DNA of 64,000 nucleotides from Nocardioides panzhihuensis (lineage in GTDB: Bacteria > Actinomycetota > Actinomycetes > Propionibacteriales > Nocardioidaceae), in contig NZ_JACBZR010000001.1 of NCBI RefSeq assembly GCF_013408335.1, positions 4,131,501 through 4,195,500 on the forward strand, given 5' to 3'. The stretch's first letter is position 1; each line of letters begins with the position of its first letter. The position numbers were made by a program, and so were the translations under genes. A model generated the notes under the pieces. The model worked only from the letters and a program-made list of their open reading frames with translations. It ran no database searches and was not told the origin of the DNA. Shown one piece after another: positions 21,511-30,453 of the stretch.

Positions 21511-23079
21511 TCAGCTGGTGCGGGTGATGTCGAGCGGCCACGGCGCGTTCCACCACGGCTGGGTGTAGTTCGCCCACTCGAACCCTGAGGCGATGCCCAG
21601 GTTGGCCTGGAGCGCCATGATCGGGATGTAGGGGACATCGGTGGCCAGTTGCGTGAGGAGCTCGGTGTAGGCCTCGAACTGCGCCTCCGGAGTATCAGCT
21701 TCGGAAGCCTTCTGGATGATGCTGTCCACCTTCTCGGGGCCGTAGCCGGCGAGGTTGCTGCCGCCCTCGACCAGGCCATCCGAGCCGAGCCAGTACGACG
21801 GCATGTAGCCCGGCGTCGGTGTGCAGCCGGCGCCTGCGGTGTAGACGGTCGGCCGCTTCTCGACTGCTGCTCCCACGTCGGCCACCCACTTCGCGATGGT
21901 CTGGTTCCTGACCGTCAGCTTGATGCCGATCTTGCCCAGCTGGTCGGCGAGGATCTGCGATCCGGTGATGTTGTTGGAGAAGTCGGTGGTCTGCAGATTG
22001 GCTTCGAAGCCGTCAGGGTAGGCCGACTTGGCCAGCTCCGCCTTCGCCTTGTCGAGGTCGTGTGGGTACTGCGGGAGCGAGTCGATCATCGTCTCGGCCT
22101 TCTCCGGCGACGTGATCGTCTCGAGCGACTGCGGCGGGATGAATGTGGTGATCGGGTCGGCGTGACCGTCGACGTCGTCCACGAATGCCGAACGGTCCAC
22201 TGCGTGAGCGACGGCGCGACGCACATGGATGTCGTTCCAGGGTGCCGCCTGCGTGTTGAGGGCAACGAAGCCCATGGAGCAGCTCGGGCTGCTGACGATC
22301 TCTGCCTTGGAGGTCGATTCGAACGACGTCGCGTTCGCGACGCTGGGCACCATGTCGATCGACTTGGCACGTAGGGCGATCGCGGCGTTGGTCTCGGTGT
22401 CGAAGAACTTGACGTCCATCTCGTCGAATTCGACGTCACCGCCCCAGTAGTCGGGGTTGGCCTTGAACTCTGCGCCGCCGGTCGGGTCGAGCTTGACGAT
22501 CTCATAGGGCCCGGTTCCCATCACGAGGGTGCCGGGGTTGCCGAAGTCATCCTCGTGCTCCTCATAGAACTTCTTCTGGATGATCTGGGAGGAGAACATC
22601 GACGCCTGGGTCGCCCAGTTGGAGTCCGGGGTCTTCAGCGTCACGGTCACCGTGTACTTGTCGGTGGCCTCAATGGTGTCGACGGTGCGGTACTTCGCCG
22701 CGGTGTAGGAGTTGGGGTCGCGGTAGCGTTCCAGAGAGAAGACCACGTCATCCGAGGTCAGCTCCTGGCCGTCCCAGAACTCCACTCCCTTCCTGAGGTG
22801 GTAGACGTATACCTTCGGGTCAGGGTTCTCGACCCTCTCCGCTAGGCGGGGCTCCAGACTTCCGTCCGGCTTGAGCCGGACGAGGCTCTCCAGGCTTGGA
22901 CTCACGACGAGGGGAGCCATCTGCGAGTCGACGATGTCGACCGTGCTCGTGCTGCCCACGATGCCGACTCGCAGGGCGCCTCCGTCCTCGGACTCGGATG
23001 GGGCCGCAGAGCTTCCGCAAGCACTGAGGCCCGCCATCGTCATGAGCGCCGCGGCTGCGATCGCACCTTGTCTCCGCAT
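21511..23079 (-). CDS. Peptide/nickel-type ABC transporter substrate-binding lipoprotein
   Basis: A family 5 extracellular solute-binding protein of about 522 residues. It has a lipoprotein signal (RRQGAIAAAALMTMAGLSAC, lipobox LSAC) and typical segments such as LRKGVEFWDGQELTSDDVVF. The ATG at 23079 is preferred because GAGG stands six bases upstream; GTG at 23091 is also in frame. It binds the imported oligopeptide or related solute at the cell surface. It sits downstream of the two permease and fused ATPase genes in the same operon, giving a complete importer. Confidence 0.92.
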   Translation of the reverse strand: MRRQGAIAAAALMTMAGLSACGSSAAPSESEDGGALRVGIVGSTSTVDIVDSQMAPLVVSPSLESLVRLKPDGSLEPRLAERVENPDPKVYVYHLRKGVEFWDGQELTSDDVVFSLERYRDPNSYTAAKYRTVDTIEATDKYTVTVTLKTPDSNWATQASMFSSQIIQKKFYEEHEDDFGNPGTLVMGTGPYEIVKLDPTGGAEFKANPDYWGGDVEFDEMDVKFFDTETNAAIALRAKSIDMVPSVANATSFESTSKAEIVSSPSCSMGFVALNTQAAPWNDIHVRRAVAHAVDRSAFVDDVDGHADPITTFIPPQSLETITSPEKAETMIDSLPQYPHDLDKAKAELAKSAYPDGFEANLQTTDFSNNITGSQILADQLGKIGIKLTVRNQTIAKWVADVGAAVEKRPTVYTAGAGCTPTPGYMPSYWLGSDGLVEGGSNLAGYGPEKVDSIIQKASEADTPEAQFEAYTELLTQLATDVPYIPIMALQANLGIASGFEWANYTQPWWNAPWPLDITRTS

Positions 23080-23206
23080 GAGCATCCTCACTTCATCTGT
23101 CGATTGATCGTTGGGGTCGAACCCATTGCCATGTCGTGCTTTGACGTCTGTCGTTCTCCGAGTCCGACTGCTGCTGGCGTGCCGTACATCCGCCGCGTCC
23201 AGACCA

Positions 23207-25141
23207 CTACGAGGCCCATCCGTCGGATCGAGGCACCGAGTCGATGAGTTTCCGGGTGTAGGCGTCCTTCGGCCGATCCAGTACGTCGCTGGTCTGGCCG
23301 TGCTCGACGACCCGTCCGCGGTGCATGACGTAGATGTAGTCCGAGATCTGCCGGACGATGGCGAGGTCGTGGGTGATGAAGAGAAAGCCGATGCCCTGCT
23401 CCTCGCGGAGCTTCCCGAAGAGGTTGAGGATCTGCGCCTGCACCGACATGTCGAGCGCCGATACCGATTCGTCGCAGATCAGCAGCCGCGGCTGGGTCGC
23501 GAGGGCCCGGCCGATGGCGACGCGCTGCCGCTCCCCACCGGAGAGAGCCACGGGCTTACGTTGGGCGTAGGACGCGGGCAGCCCGACCGTCTCGAGCAGG
23601 TCTGCGGCCCTGGCCGAGACGTCGGTCACCTTCGGATCGTGGGTTCGGATCGCCTCCTGGAGAGTCCAGCCGATGGTGCGCATCGGGTTCAGGCTCGAGT
23701 AGGGGTCCTGGAAGACCATCTGCACGGTGCTCCGGATCCGTCGGGCGTCACGGCGGCTCAGCGTGGACCAGTCGGTGACCGCGATGCCGTCGATCTCGAT
23801 GTCACCACCCGACGCGGTCTCCAGTCCGACGAGCATCCGGGCCAGCGTCGTCTTTCCGCTGCCGGACTCGCCCACGACCCCGACGCTCTGCCCGATCCCG
23901 ATGCCCATGGACACCCCGTCGACGGCACGGACGCCCTGCTTGCCGTTGTCGAACTGCTTGACGACATCGCGGACCTGAATCAGCTGACCGCGGGTGTCAC
24001 CGGAAACCTCGTCGACGCCGACCTCGATCCGCGCGCGGATCTCGGCCATCTCGTCGCGGATCTCCGCGAGCCGCAGGCACCGCGACCATCGCTGGTTGCC
24101 CAGGTCCACCAGCTCGGGCCGCGACTCGGTGCATCGTGCGCTCGCCCACCGGCAGCGTGGCGCGAAGGCGCAGCCACCGGCGACGTCGTCGGCCGCCGGT
24201 ACGGATCCCGGGATGGAGGCCATCTCGCGGAGCCTGCGGTCGGCCGGCGGCTCGGACAACAGCAACCCGTGGCTATAGGGATGCAACGGTTCCTGCTCGA
24301 GGTCGGCCGACGGGGCGACTTCGAGGAGCGAGCCGGCGTAGAGCACGTGGACCCGGTCGCAGGTTCCGAAGGCCAGCCTGAGGTCGTGGGTGATCAACAT
24401 GACACCCATGCCCCGGGAGCGTTGGAGGTCCTTGATCAGCGACAGGATCTCGCGCTGGGTGGTGACATCGAGCGCGGTCGACGGCTCATCGGCGATCAGC
24501 AGCTCGGGGTCGCATGCCAACGCTGCGGCGATGGCCACTCGCTGGCGCATGCCGCCCGAGAGCTGGAAGGGGTAGCGGTCGACCACCGACGGGTCGTGGA
24601 TGCCGACCTCGGCCAGACGCCGGATGGCTTCCTGCCGCTTCTCTCCGCGTGGACGCCGGGCGAGCTTCGGCGGCAACGACTCGACCAGGATGCGCCCCAC
24701 CCGCATCACGGGGTTCAGCATCGTGAAGGGGTCCTGGAGGATCATCCCGATCGCGTTGCCGCGCATCGCCCGCCGCTGGCGGGGCCCCAGGTCCATCAGG
24801 TCCTTGCCGTCGAAGGCGATCGTGCCGCTCGCGTGGAGTCCTTGCGGGAGCAGACCCATGATCGCCTTTGCGGTCACCGACTTCCCGCTGCCGCTCTCTC
24901 CGACGACCGCGACCATCTCACCAGGGGCGATGGACAGGTCGACCCCGGACACCACGGTGGAGGTGCTGGCCGGCGTCCTGTGCACGACCGAGAGGTCGGA
25001 CACCTTCAGAAGCGGCACCGCTGCGGGCCCCGTCAGGAGATCGACTCCGACGGAGGTCTCCCCGCTCTGTTCTTCTGCCGTCTTGGTCATGGTCTCGGTC
25101 ATGGTCTCCGCCGTGGTCCGGGTGCGATCTGTTCGCGTCAT
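23207..25141 (-). CDS. Fused dipeptide-type ABC transporter ATPase (DppD-DppF)
   Basis: A 644-residue protein with two complete nucleotide-binding domains. The first half has Walker A GESGSGKSV, signature LSGGMRQRVAIA and Walker B LLIADEPSTALD. The OppD-type cysteine-rich C-terminal segment is reduced (AFAPRCRWASARCTES). The second half has GESGSGKTT, LSGGERQRVAIG and LLICDESVSALD. It energises import by the permeases at 25138-25995 and 25992-26957. The ATG at 25141 overlaps the upstream permease stop by 4 bp. The serine in DES of the second Walker B is a common variant. Confidence 0.93.
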   Translation of the reverse strand: MTRTDRTRTTAETMTETMTKTAEEQSGETSVGVDLLTGPAAVPLLKVSDLSVVHRTPASTSTVVSGVDLSIAPGEMVAVVGESGSGKSVTAKAIMGLLPQGLHASGTIAFDGKDLMDLGPRQRRAMRGNAIGMILQDPFTMLNPVMRVGRILVESLPPKLARRPRGEKRQEAIRRLAEVGIHDPSVVDRYPFQLSGGMRQRVAIAAALACDPELLIADEPSTALDVTTQREILSLIKDLQRSRGMGVMLITHDLRLAFGTCDRVHVLYAGSLLEVAPSADLEQEPLHPYSHGLLLSEPPADRRLREMASIPGSVPAADDVAGGCAFAPRCRWASARCTESRPELVDLGNQRWSRCLRLAEIRDEMAEIRARIEVGVDEVSGDTRGQLIQVRDVVKQFDNGKQGVRAVDGVSMGIGIGQSVGVVGESGSGKTTLARMLVGLETASGGDIEIDGIAVTDWSTLSRRDARRIRSTVQMVFQDPYSSLNPMRTIGWTLQEAIRTHDPKVTDVSARAADLLETVGLPASYAQRKPVALSGGERQRVAIGRALATQPRLLICDESVSALDMSVQAQILNLFGKLREEQGIGFLFITHDLAIVRQISDYIYVMHRGRVVEHGQTSDVLDRPKDAYTRKLIDSVPRSDGWAS

Positions 25142-25995
25142 CGCGACGCTCCTCTCTCGGAAAGCCGCTCGTAGATCCAGTCGCCGAAGACGTTCATCGA
25201 CGCCGCGGTCATCACGATCATCAGGCCGGGCGCGAGCGCAGCCACCGGGCTGATGAACAGCAGATCCAGGTTCTCGGCGAGCATCAGACCCCAGTCCGGG
25301 GTGCCGGGGTTCACCCCGAGTCCGAGGAACGAGAGCCCGGACAGCGTTACCAGTGCTGTGGCGAAGATGAGGAAAGAGTTCGCCACCGCGACCGGAGCGA
25401 TGTTGGGCCAGATGTGCGAGACGAGGATCCTGATGTTCGACACGCCGAGGGTCTTCGCCGACTCGACGTAGGGGCGAGGCACCTGCTCGAGCGTGGCGCC
25501 GCGGACGACTCGTACATCCATCGGTACGACCAGGACGATCAGGAGGCCGATCGCGAGCCAGTAGCCTCCGCCGAATGCTCCGGCGACGACGATGATGACC
25601 AGCAGCGAGGGGATCGACCACATCAGGTCGACCCAGCGCATGATGAGCGAGTCGACCCATCCCCCGAAGTAGCCCGCGACGAGGCCGAGCAGGTCGCCGA
25701 TGACCAGCGAGCAGGCGGCGATGACAAGTGGGCCGACGAACGCCGTCTGGGCACCGACGATGAGCCGGGAGAAGATGTCACGGCCGAGCTGGTCGGTCCC
25801 CAGCCAGTGCTCGGCACTCGGGCCAGACATTCCCAGAGAGGTCATCTGGGCGTCAGGGGCCTGGGGGGCGATCAGCTCGCCTAGCAGCGCCAGCAGCCCG
25901 ACGACGATGATCACGGTCATGCACAGGATCACGGACCACGAGGCGCGTTGACGGCGCCGTAAGCGGCCCCTGCCGGTGTCCAGTGTGATGCTCAT
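25138..25995 (-). CDS. ABC transporter permease (DppC-like)
   Basis: A 285-residue permease with an N-terminal helix (VILCMTVIIVVGLLALLGEL) and a BPD_transp_1 core of about five further helices. The EAA-type loop reads EQVPRPYVESAKTLGVSNIR. It forms the membrane channel with the DppB-like partner. The start ATG at 25995 overlaps that gene's stop, and its own stop overlaps the ATPase start, so the operon is translationally coupled. Confidence 0.93.
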   Translation of the reverse strand: MSITLDTGRGRLRRRQRASWSVILCMTVIIVVGLLALLGELIAPQAPDAQMTSLGMSGPSAEHWLGTDQLGRDIFSRLIVGAQTAFVGPLVIAACSLVIGDLLGLVAGYFGGWVDSLIMRWVDLMWSIPSLLVIIVVAGAFGGGYWLAIGLLIVLVVPMDVRVVRGATLEQVPRPYVESAKTLGVSNIRILVSHIWPNIAPVAVANSFLIFATALVTLSGLSFLGLGVNPGTPDWGLMLAENLDLLFISPVAALAPGLMIVMTAASMNVFGDWIYERLSERGASR

Positions 25996-26957
25996 GCTGC
26001 GTTCCTTCCAAGGCGGATCCGGGGGTCGACTGCCATGTAGAGAAGGTCCGCGAGCAGATTCGCGACCATGATGACCACGGCGATCACCAGCGCGACGCCT
26101 TGGATCATGGGCAGGTCCTTGTTGATCGCGGCATCGACGAGGAGGGTCCCGATGCCGGGCAACGAGAACGTCACCTCGACCAGGAACGCGCTGGTGATCA
26201 AGGCTCCGAGCACCAACCCACTGATGGTGACGATCGGGATGAGGGCGTTGCGGAGCACGTAGGTGAGCAGGATCCGCGCCGACCCGAGGCCCCGCGCACG
26301 AGCGAACGTCACGTAGTCCTGGTCGATGACCCCGATCAGCGCGGCCCGGGTGTGCTTGAGCACGAACGCCGAGACCGTCAGCGCCAGTGCCACGGCAGGC
26401 AGAGTCAGGTGCCATGCCCGGTCGGCGAAGCCCTCTCCCGCACCTGCGGCCGGGAAGATCGGGACGACGATGGCGAACAGGAACAGCAGAAGTACGCCAC
26501 TGACGAACGCCGGCGTGCTCAGCGCAATCACCGTCGCGCCGACGATCCCGCGGTCGATGGCGGTCTTTCGCCGCAGCGCCGAGACCACCCCGAGACCGAC
26601 GCCGAGGACCATGGTGAGCGCGAAGGCGAAGACACCCAGGAACAGCGAGACCGGAAGTCGCGAGCTGATCTCCTCCTCGACCGGGAGAGTGGTCTGGATC
26701 GAGGTGCCGAAGTCCAGCTGTAGAGCCGACTGCGCCCAGATCCAGTACTGGGTCAGGAACGGCTCGTCGAGGTGGTAGCGCTCGTTGAGCAGCTGCACGG
26801 TCTCCGGCGTACGCGGCTGCGAACCGAGCAGGATGTCAACCGGGCTGCCGGGCGCGATGTAGAGGAGCGAGTAGATGACGAAGGACAAGATCGTCAGCAT
26901 CGCGAGCAACGCGCCGAGGCGTCGCATGAGGAACAGCGTCACGCGTTGAGCAGTCAT
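25992..26957 (-). CDS. ABC transporter permease (DppB-like)
   Basis: A 321-residue permease with an N-terminal helix (LGALLAMLTILSFVIYSLLY) and the family motif APGSPVDILLG. A large periplasmic loop and the core helices follow, with the EAA loop QDYVTFARARGLGSARI. The ATG at 26957 has GGGAGC upstream. It is the first gene of the transporter operon; the operator-like inverted repeat at 27035-27064 lies about 80 bases upstream, so this promoter is probably regulated. Confidence 0.93.
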   Translation of the reverse strand: MTAQRVTLFLMRRLGALLAMLTILSFVIYSLLYIAPGSPVDILLGSQPRTPETVQLLNERYHLDEPFLTQYWIWAQSALQLDFGTSIQTTLPVEEEISSRLPVSLFLGVFAFALTMVLGVGLGVVSALRRKTAIDRGIVGATVIALSTPAFVSGVLLLFLFAIVVPIFPAAGAGEGFADRAWHLTLPAVALALTVSAFVLKHTRAALIGVIDQDYVTFARARGLGSARILLTYVLRNALIPIVTISGLVLGALITSAFLVEVTFSLPGIGTLLVDAAINKDLPMIQGVALVIAVVIMVANLLADLLYMAVDPRIRLGRNAA

Positions 26958-27297
26958 ATGTGCTCCCTGGAGGTGCAGGTCGTCATGAACGCCGTCGGAT
27001 CTTGGTGGCGGCGTATTCCCACAATTACATGCACTACCAACTATCCGCAAGCCATCAGTTGGTAAATCATGAGATATTTCGGTGCCTCCGACACAGGGCG
27101 GAGCCGTCGACCATCAGGCTCCTTCGGGCGCGACGAACTGCCCGGCGAGTCCTGGAAGGATCTGGATGATTGGCGTCGTCAGGGCGCGTGCCAAGGCGAC
27201 GTGAAGCGCCTAGGACTTCCGGGACGCGCCAGACCGACGCGGGGAGCCGGGCCGGTACTGTGGCCGCGACGTCCGCGCGTCCCACCGAGCCAGCGGC
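26958..27297. other. 340-bp intergenic region with operator
   Basis: Between the transporter operon start and the MarR stop. It contains a less GC-rich segment at about 27015-27075 with the operator-like sequences listed separately. The rest, 27076-27297, shows no supported gene; short frames there lack a ribosome binding site and family similarity. Confidence 0.5.
27024..27064. promoter_or_regulatory. Operator-like site upstream of the transporter operon
   Basis: A perfect 8-bp inverted repeat, TACCAACT and AGTTGGTA, is separated by 14 bases (27035-27042 and 27057-27064). The 21 bases at 27024-27044 match 19 of 21 positions with 31589-31609, which lies at the other regulated promoter of the island. 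The MarR regulator encoded at 27298 is the obvious candidate to bind both, but this is inferred. Confidence 0.6.
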
Positions 27298-27801
27298 TCA
27301 GTCGGAACTGGCGATTCGCTCCTCGACGAGCAGCCGGACCTTTCGCAGCATCCCAGCGAGCTCGTCCAGCGAGTCCTCCGGAACTCCGGCGAGCCCGAAC
27401 TCGCTGTCGTCGAGCGAGGTGGCGACAGCCTCCTGGGCGGCCTCACCCGCAGGAAGCAGGGTGACGACGGTGACGCGCCGGTCGCTGCCCTGCGATCGCC
27501 GGACGAACTTGCTGCGCTCGAGCCGGTCGACGGTGCGGGTGATGGTCGTCGGGTGTGCCGCCACACGCAGTGCCAGCTTGGCAGTTGGCATCTGCTTGGC
27601 CGGATGAAAGCTGAGCGCGGTCAGCGCCTGCCAGCCGGCAAAGGTCAGGTTCTCTGCAGCAAGGGCCGGCTGAGCGGCCACTTGCACCAGGCGGTTGATC
27701 CGCTCCACCTCGAGGGATACGGCGAGCTGACGGTGGGAATGGGCACCACGACGCTCGAACTCCTGTTGCGTGACCTCGATGAGGTCGCGATCCAAGTCCA
27801 C
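27298..27801 (-). CDS. MarR-family transcription regulator
   Basis: A 167-residue winged-helix regulator. The DNA-recognition region reads LALRVAAHPTTITRTVDRLE and the wing includes RSQGSDRRVTVVTLLPAG, both typical of MarR. It probably represses the island and is relieved by an aromatic or acyl ligand, as is common in the family. The gene begins 25 bases after the serine hydrolase stop and is transcribed in the same direction. It may thus belong to the hydrolase-ligase-DUF2817 operon and control itself together with the transporter. Confidence 0.92.
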   Translation of the reverse strand: MDLDRDLIEVTQQEFERRGAHSHRQLAVSLEVERINRLVQVAAQPALAAENLTFAGWQALTALSFHPAKQMPTAKLALRVAAHPTTITRTVDRLERSKFVRRSQGSDRRVTVVTLLPAGEAAQEAVATSLDDSEFGLAGVPEDSLDELAGMLRKVRLLVEERIASSD

Positions 27802-27826
27802 TACGGCAGCCTATCGTTCTGGGATC

Positions 27827-28870
27827 TCAGCGCGGGCAGTACGGGAGGAGGTCGTCCATGTAGACGAGGTCGATCGGCTTGCCGTGGGCAACCGCCACGT
27901 GCTCGGGGAACGCGCCGAGCAGGTTGGTGAGCACGATCAGCGTCAGCCCGTCGGGATACCGGGCGATCTGGGCCTTTCCACCACCGCCCGGCGCCGGGAC
28001 CAGCCCTTGAGGTCGCTCGAAGACCAGCCAGCCGATCCCCCACAAGCCGGGGCTGCCGTCGTACGTGGGGACCGGGGTCCACAGCGTGTCGCGACTCGCC
28101 GGGGAGAGCAGCGCACCGCTCTCGAGGGCCGACATCCAGGCGGCCAGGTCGTCGGCGGTGCTATGGAGTCCCGCGGCGGTACGGAGCACGTGCGGCCAGT
28201 CCAGGCGGCTCCTGTCGATGCGCCCCGTGGGCTCACCCGAGGCATCGATGCTCATGTACGTGTCTGCCCTGTGGGGAATGAGGTCGTGGTCGTTGGCGTA
28301 GCGCGTGTGGGTCATCCCGGCGATGTCGAACTGGCGCTCGGCGATGAAGTCGACGAACGGCTTGCCACTGAGCCGGTCGATGACCTTACCGAGCAGGGCG
28401 TAGTTGGTCTGTACATAGTTGTAGCCTCGGCCGGGCTCGAACTCCATCGGCGCGGCGTGCACGACAGCCCAGGCGGCCTCCTCGTCCGCAGCGACCAGCC
28501 CGACCGAGCTGTCCGCGCCGTAGGCCATGATCTCCGGGAGCCCGGAGGTGAGGGTGGCGAGCTGTCGGATCGTGATCGGCTGCCAGGCCTCGGGCAGCGC
28601 GTCGAGGTAGCGCGAGACCGGGGCATCGAGGTCGAGGTCGCCGGACTCGACCAGCTGCATCAGGGCGATCCCGGTGAACGCCTTGGCCATGGAGTTGATG
28701 GAGAACACCGACTCCCGGGTCACCGCCACGTCGTGCTCGAGGTTGGCCACGCCGAGTGTCTCCGAAGCCACGATCTCGCCGTGATGCAGCACCACGGCCT
28801 GCAGCCCGGGCACGTGGCGCTCCTCCATCAGCCGAGCGAGCTGCTCGCGCAGTGCGTGTGTCGTGCTCAT
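27827..28870 (-). CDS. Serine hydrolase, class C beta-lactamase/esterase family
   Basis: A 347-residue serine hydrolase of the beta-lactamase-like (EstB/family VIII) group. The SxxK motif is S60-M-A-K63 in INSMAKAFTG and a YxN-like motif lies in YNYVQTNYALLG. The late KTG/HxG region is replaced by APGGGGKAQ. No signal peptide is visible, so it should act in the cytoplasm. Possible activities are esterase, amidase or D-aminopeptidase; true beta-lactamase action is less likely. Its ATG overlaps the acyl-CoA ligase stop by 4 bp. Confidence 0.85.
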   Translation of the reverse strand: MSTTHALREQLARLMEERHVPGLQAVVLHHGEIVASETLGVANLEHDVAVTRESVFSINSMAKAFTGIALMQLVESGDLDLDAPVSRYLDALPEAWQPITIRQLATLTSGLPEIMAYGADSSVGLVAADEEAAWAVVHAAPMEFEPGRGYNYVQTNYALLGKVIDRLSGKPFVDFIAERQFDIAGMTHTRYANDHDLIPHRADTYMSIDASGEPTGRIDRSRLDWPHVLRTAAGLHSTADDLAAWMSALESGALLSPASRDTLWTPVPTYDGSPGLWGIGWLVFERPQGLVPAPGGGGKAQIARYPDGLTLIVLTNLLGAFPEHVAVAHGKPIDLVYMDDLLPYCPR

Positions 28871-30453
28871 CGGGGTCCTCCGGTCGTAGTGGCTTGCGCC
28901 TGCTCGATGAACGCGCGTCTGAGCGCCTTCTTGTCACGCTTCCCGACCTGGGTCAGCGGGATGCTCTCGACGATGTCGATGCGCTTCGGAGTCTGTACGG
29001 AGCCCTTGCGCGCGCGTACGTGTGCCTTGAGGTCGTCGACCGTGACACCAGGATCGCGCACCTCGACCGCGGCGACGAGGATCTCGCCCCAGTAGTCGTC
29101 CGGGACACCGAAGACCGACGCAGCAGCCACAGCGGGGTGCTCCTCGAGTGCATCCTCGACACTGCGGGGGTAGACGTTGAAACCGCCGGTGATGACGAGA
29201 TCCTTGGCGCGGTCAACGATGCGCAGGAAGCCGTCCGGGTCTCGTACGGCGACGTCACCGGTGTGCACCCAACCGCCGCGCATCGCTTGAGCCGTGTCCT
29301 CAGGCAGGTTGAGATAGCCGCTCATCAGGAGGGGGCCGCGGACACACAGCTCGCCCGGCTGCCCGTCGGGGACCTCGACGTCGTCGTGGTCGACGAGGCG
29401 CACCTCGGCCTCGGCCACAGGCCGCCCGCAGGAGGCCATGCGGGCGTCGGAGGTGACGTCATGCTCCTCGCGCCGCATCACGCATACGGTGGTCGGCGCC
29501 TCGGCCTGGCCGTAGAACTGGAAGAAGATCGGCCCGAACCGGGCGATGGCGTCCCTGAGCCGCTGGGGGGAGATGGGCGAGGCGCCGTAGAACACGGTGG
29601 CGAGGCTGGAGGTGTCGTGCTTGCTCAGGTGCGGGTGGTCCAGGATTGCGCTGATCATCGTCGGCACGAGCAGCGCACACGTGATGCGATGCCGTTCGAC
29701 CGCAGCCAGGAACTCGCCCGCGTCGAAGTTCTGCTGGACGTAGAGGGTGCCGCCTTGGGCGATCGTCGGCACGAAGTTGACTCCGCCCGCATGGCTGAGC
29801 GGCGCGACCAGCAGGTTGCGGATCTCGTCGGGCCACTGCCAGTCCGCGAGCTGGATGCCATACATCGTCGACATGCTGCGGAAGCTGACCTGGCTCGCCT
29901 TCGGCACCCCGGTGGTGCCGCCGGTGTAGACGATGCGGCAGATCGCCTCGAGGTCGCTGGGACGCGGCTCGAGCACGGTCGCGGTCTCGGCCGCCATGAG
30001 CACCCGCAGGTCGTCGGCTCCCCCGCCCCCGATCCTCAGGACCTGCGCGCTGCTGCCCGCGATCTCGACCGCCTCGGTGATCTCGTCGATCCGCGCGCCG
30101 TCCACGACCACATGGGTCGCCGCGGCGTCGTCGAGGATGTGCGCGAAGTCGGCGGGGCTGCCCAAAGGGTGCAACGGCACGAAGACGCCGCCCAGCGCGG
30201 CAACGGCCTGCTGGACGAAGAGCACCTCGATGCGGTTGCCGGAGAGCAGCGCGACCCGGTCGCCTGACCGGAGACCGAGCCCGTCCAGAACTGCCGCGCA
30301 CCGCGCGATCGCGACCTCGAGCTGTGCCCCGGTCCAGGTCGTGCCGTCGGACTCGACGACGAGCGTCTTGCCCGAGTGCGTACGTAGCGCACGGACAAGC
30401 AGATCGTTGAGGTGCTCGAAGCGTCGGTCGGTAACCACTGGGTTCGTCACCAC
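28867..30453 (-). CDS. AMP-dependent acyl-CoA synthetase/ligase
   Basis: A 528-residue adenylate-forming enzyme. The P-loop-like motif is YTGGTTGVPKASQ, the aromatic/adenine motif QFYGQAEAPT, the ATP-binding aspartate motif HTGDVAVRDPDGFLRIVDR, and the C-terminal hinge and lysine region ITGGFNVYPRSVEDAL. It activates a carboxylic acid to its CoA ester. In the island it probably activates the acid released by the hydrolases before chain cleavage by the thiolase. Start GTG 30453 lies inside the end of the DUF2817 gene, so the two are coupled. Confidence 0.9.
   Translation of the reverse strand: MVTNPVVTDRRFEHLNDLLVRALRTHSGKTLVVESDGTTWTGAQLEVAIARCAAVLDGLGLRSGDRVALLSGNRIEVLFVQQAVAALGGVFVPLHPLGSPADFAHILDDAAATHVVVDGARIDEITEAVEIAGSSAQVLRIGGGGADDLRVLMAAETATVLEPRPSDLEAICRIVYTGGTTGVPKASQVSFRSMSTMYGIQLADWQWPDEIRNLLVAPLSHAGGVNFVPTIAQGGTLYVQQNFDAGEFLAAVERHRITCALLVPTMISAILDHPHLSKHDTSSLATVFYGASPISPQRLRDAIARFGPIFFQFYGQAEAPTTVCVMRREEHDVTSDARMASCGRPVAEAEVRLVDHDDVEVPDGQPGELCVRGPLLMSGYLNLPEDTAQAMRGGWVHTGDVAVRDPDGFLRIVDRAKDLVITGGFNVYPRSVEDALEEHPAVAAASVFGVPDDYWGEILVAAVEVRDPGVTVDDLKAHVRARKGSVQTPKRIDIVESIPLTQVGKRDKKALRRAFIEQAQATTTGGPR

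Noticed and set aside
27065..27297. Possible small genes upstream of the MarR stop
   Set aside because: Frames are short, overlap in several phases and have no ribosome binding site or recognisable product.
27827..28870. Beta-lactam resistance gene
   Set aside because: It lacks a signal peptide and the KTG-type motif and is coupled to an acyl-CoA ligase. A catabolic esterase or amidase is more likely.
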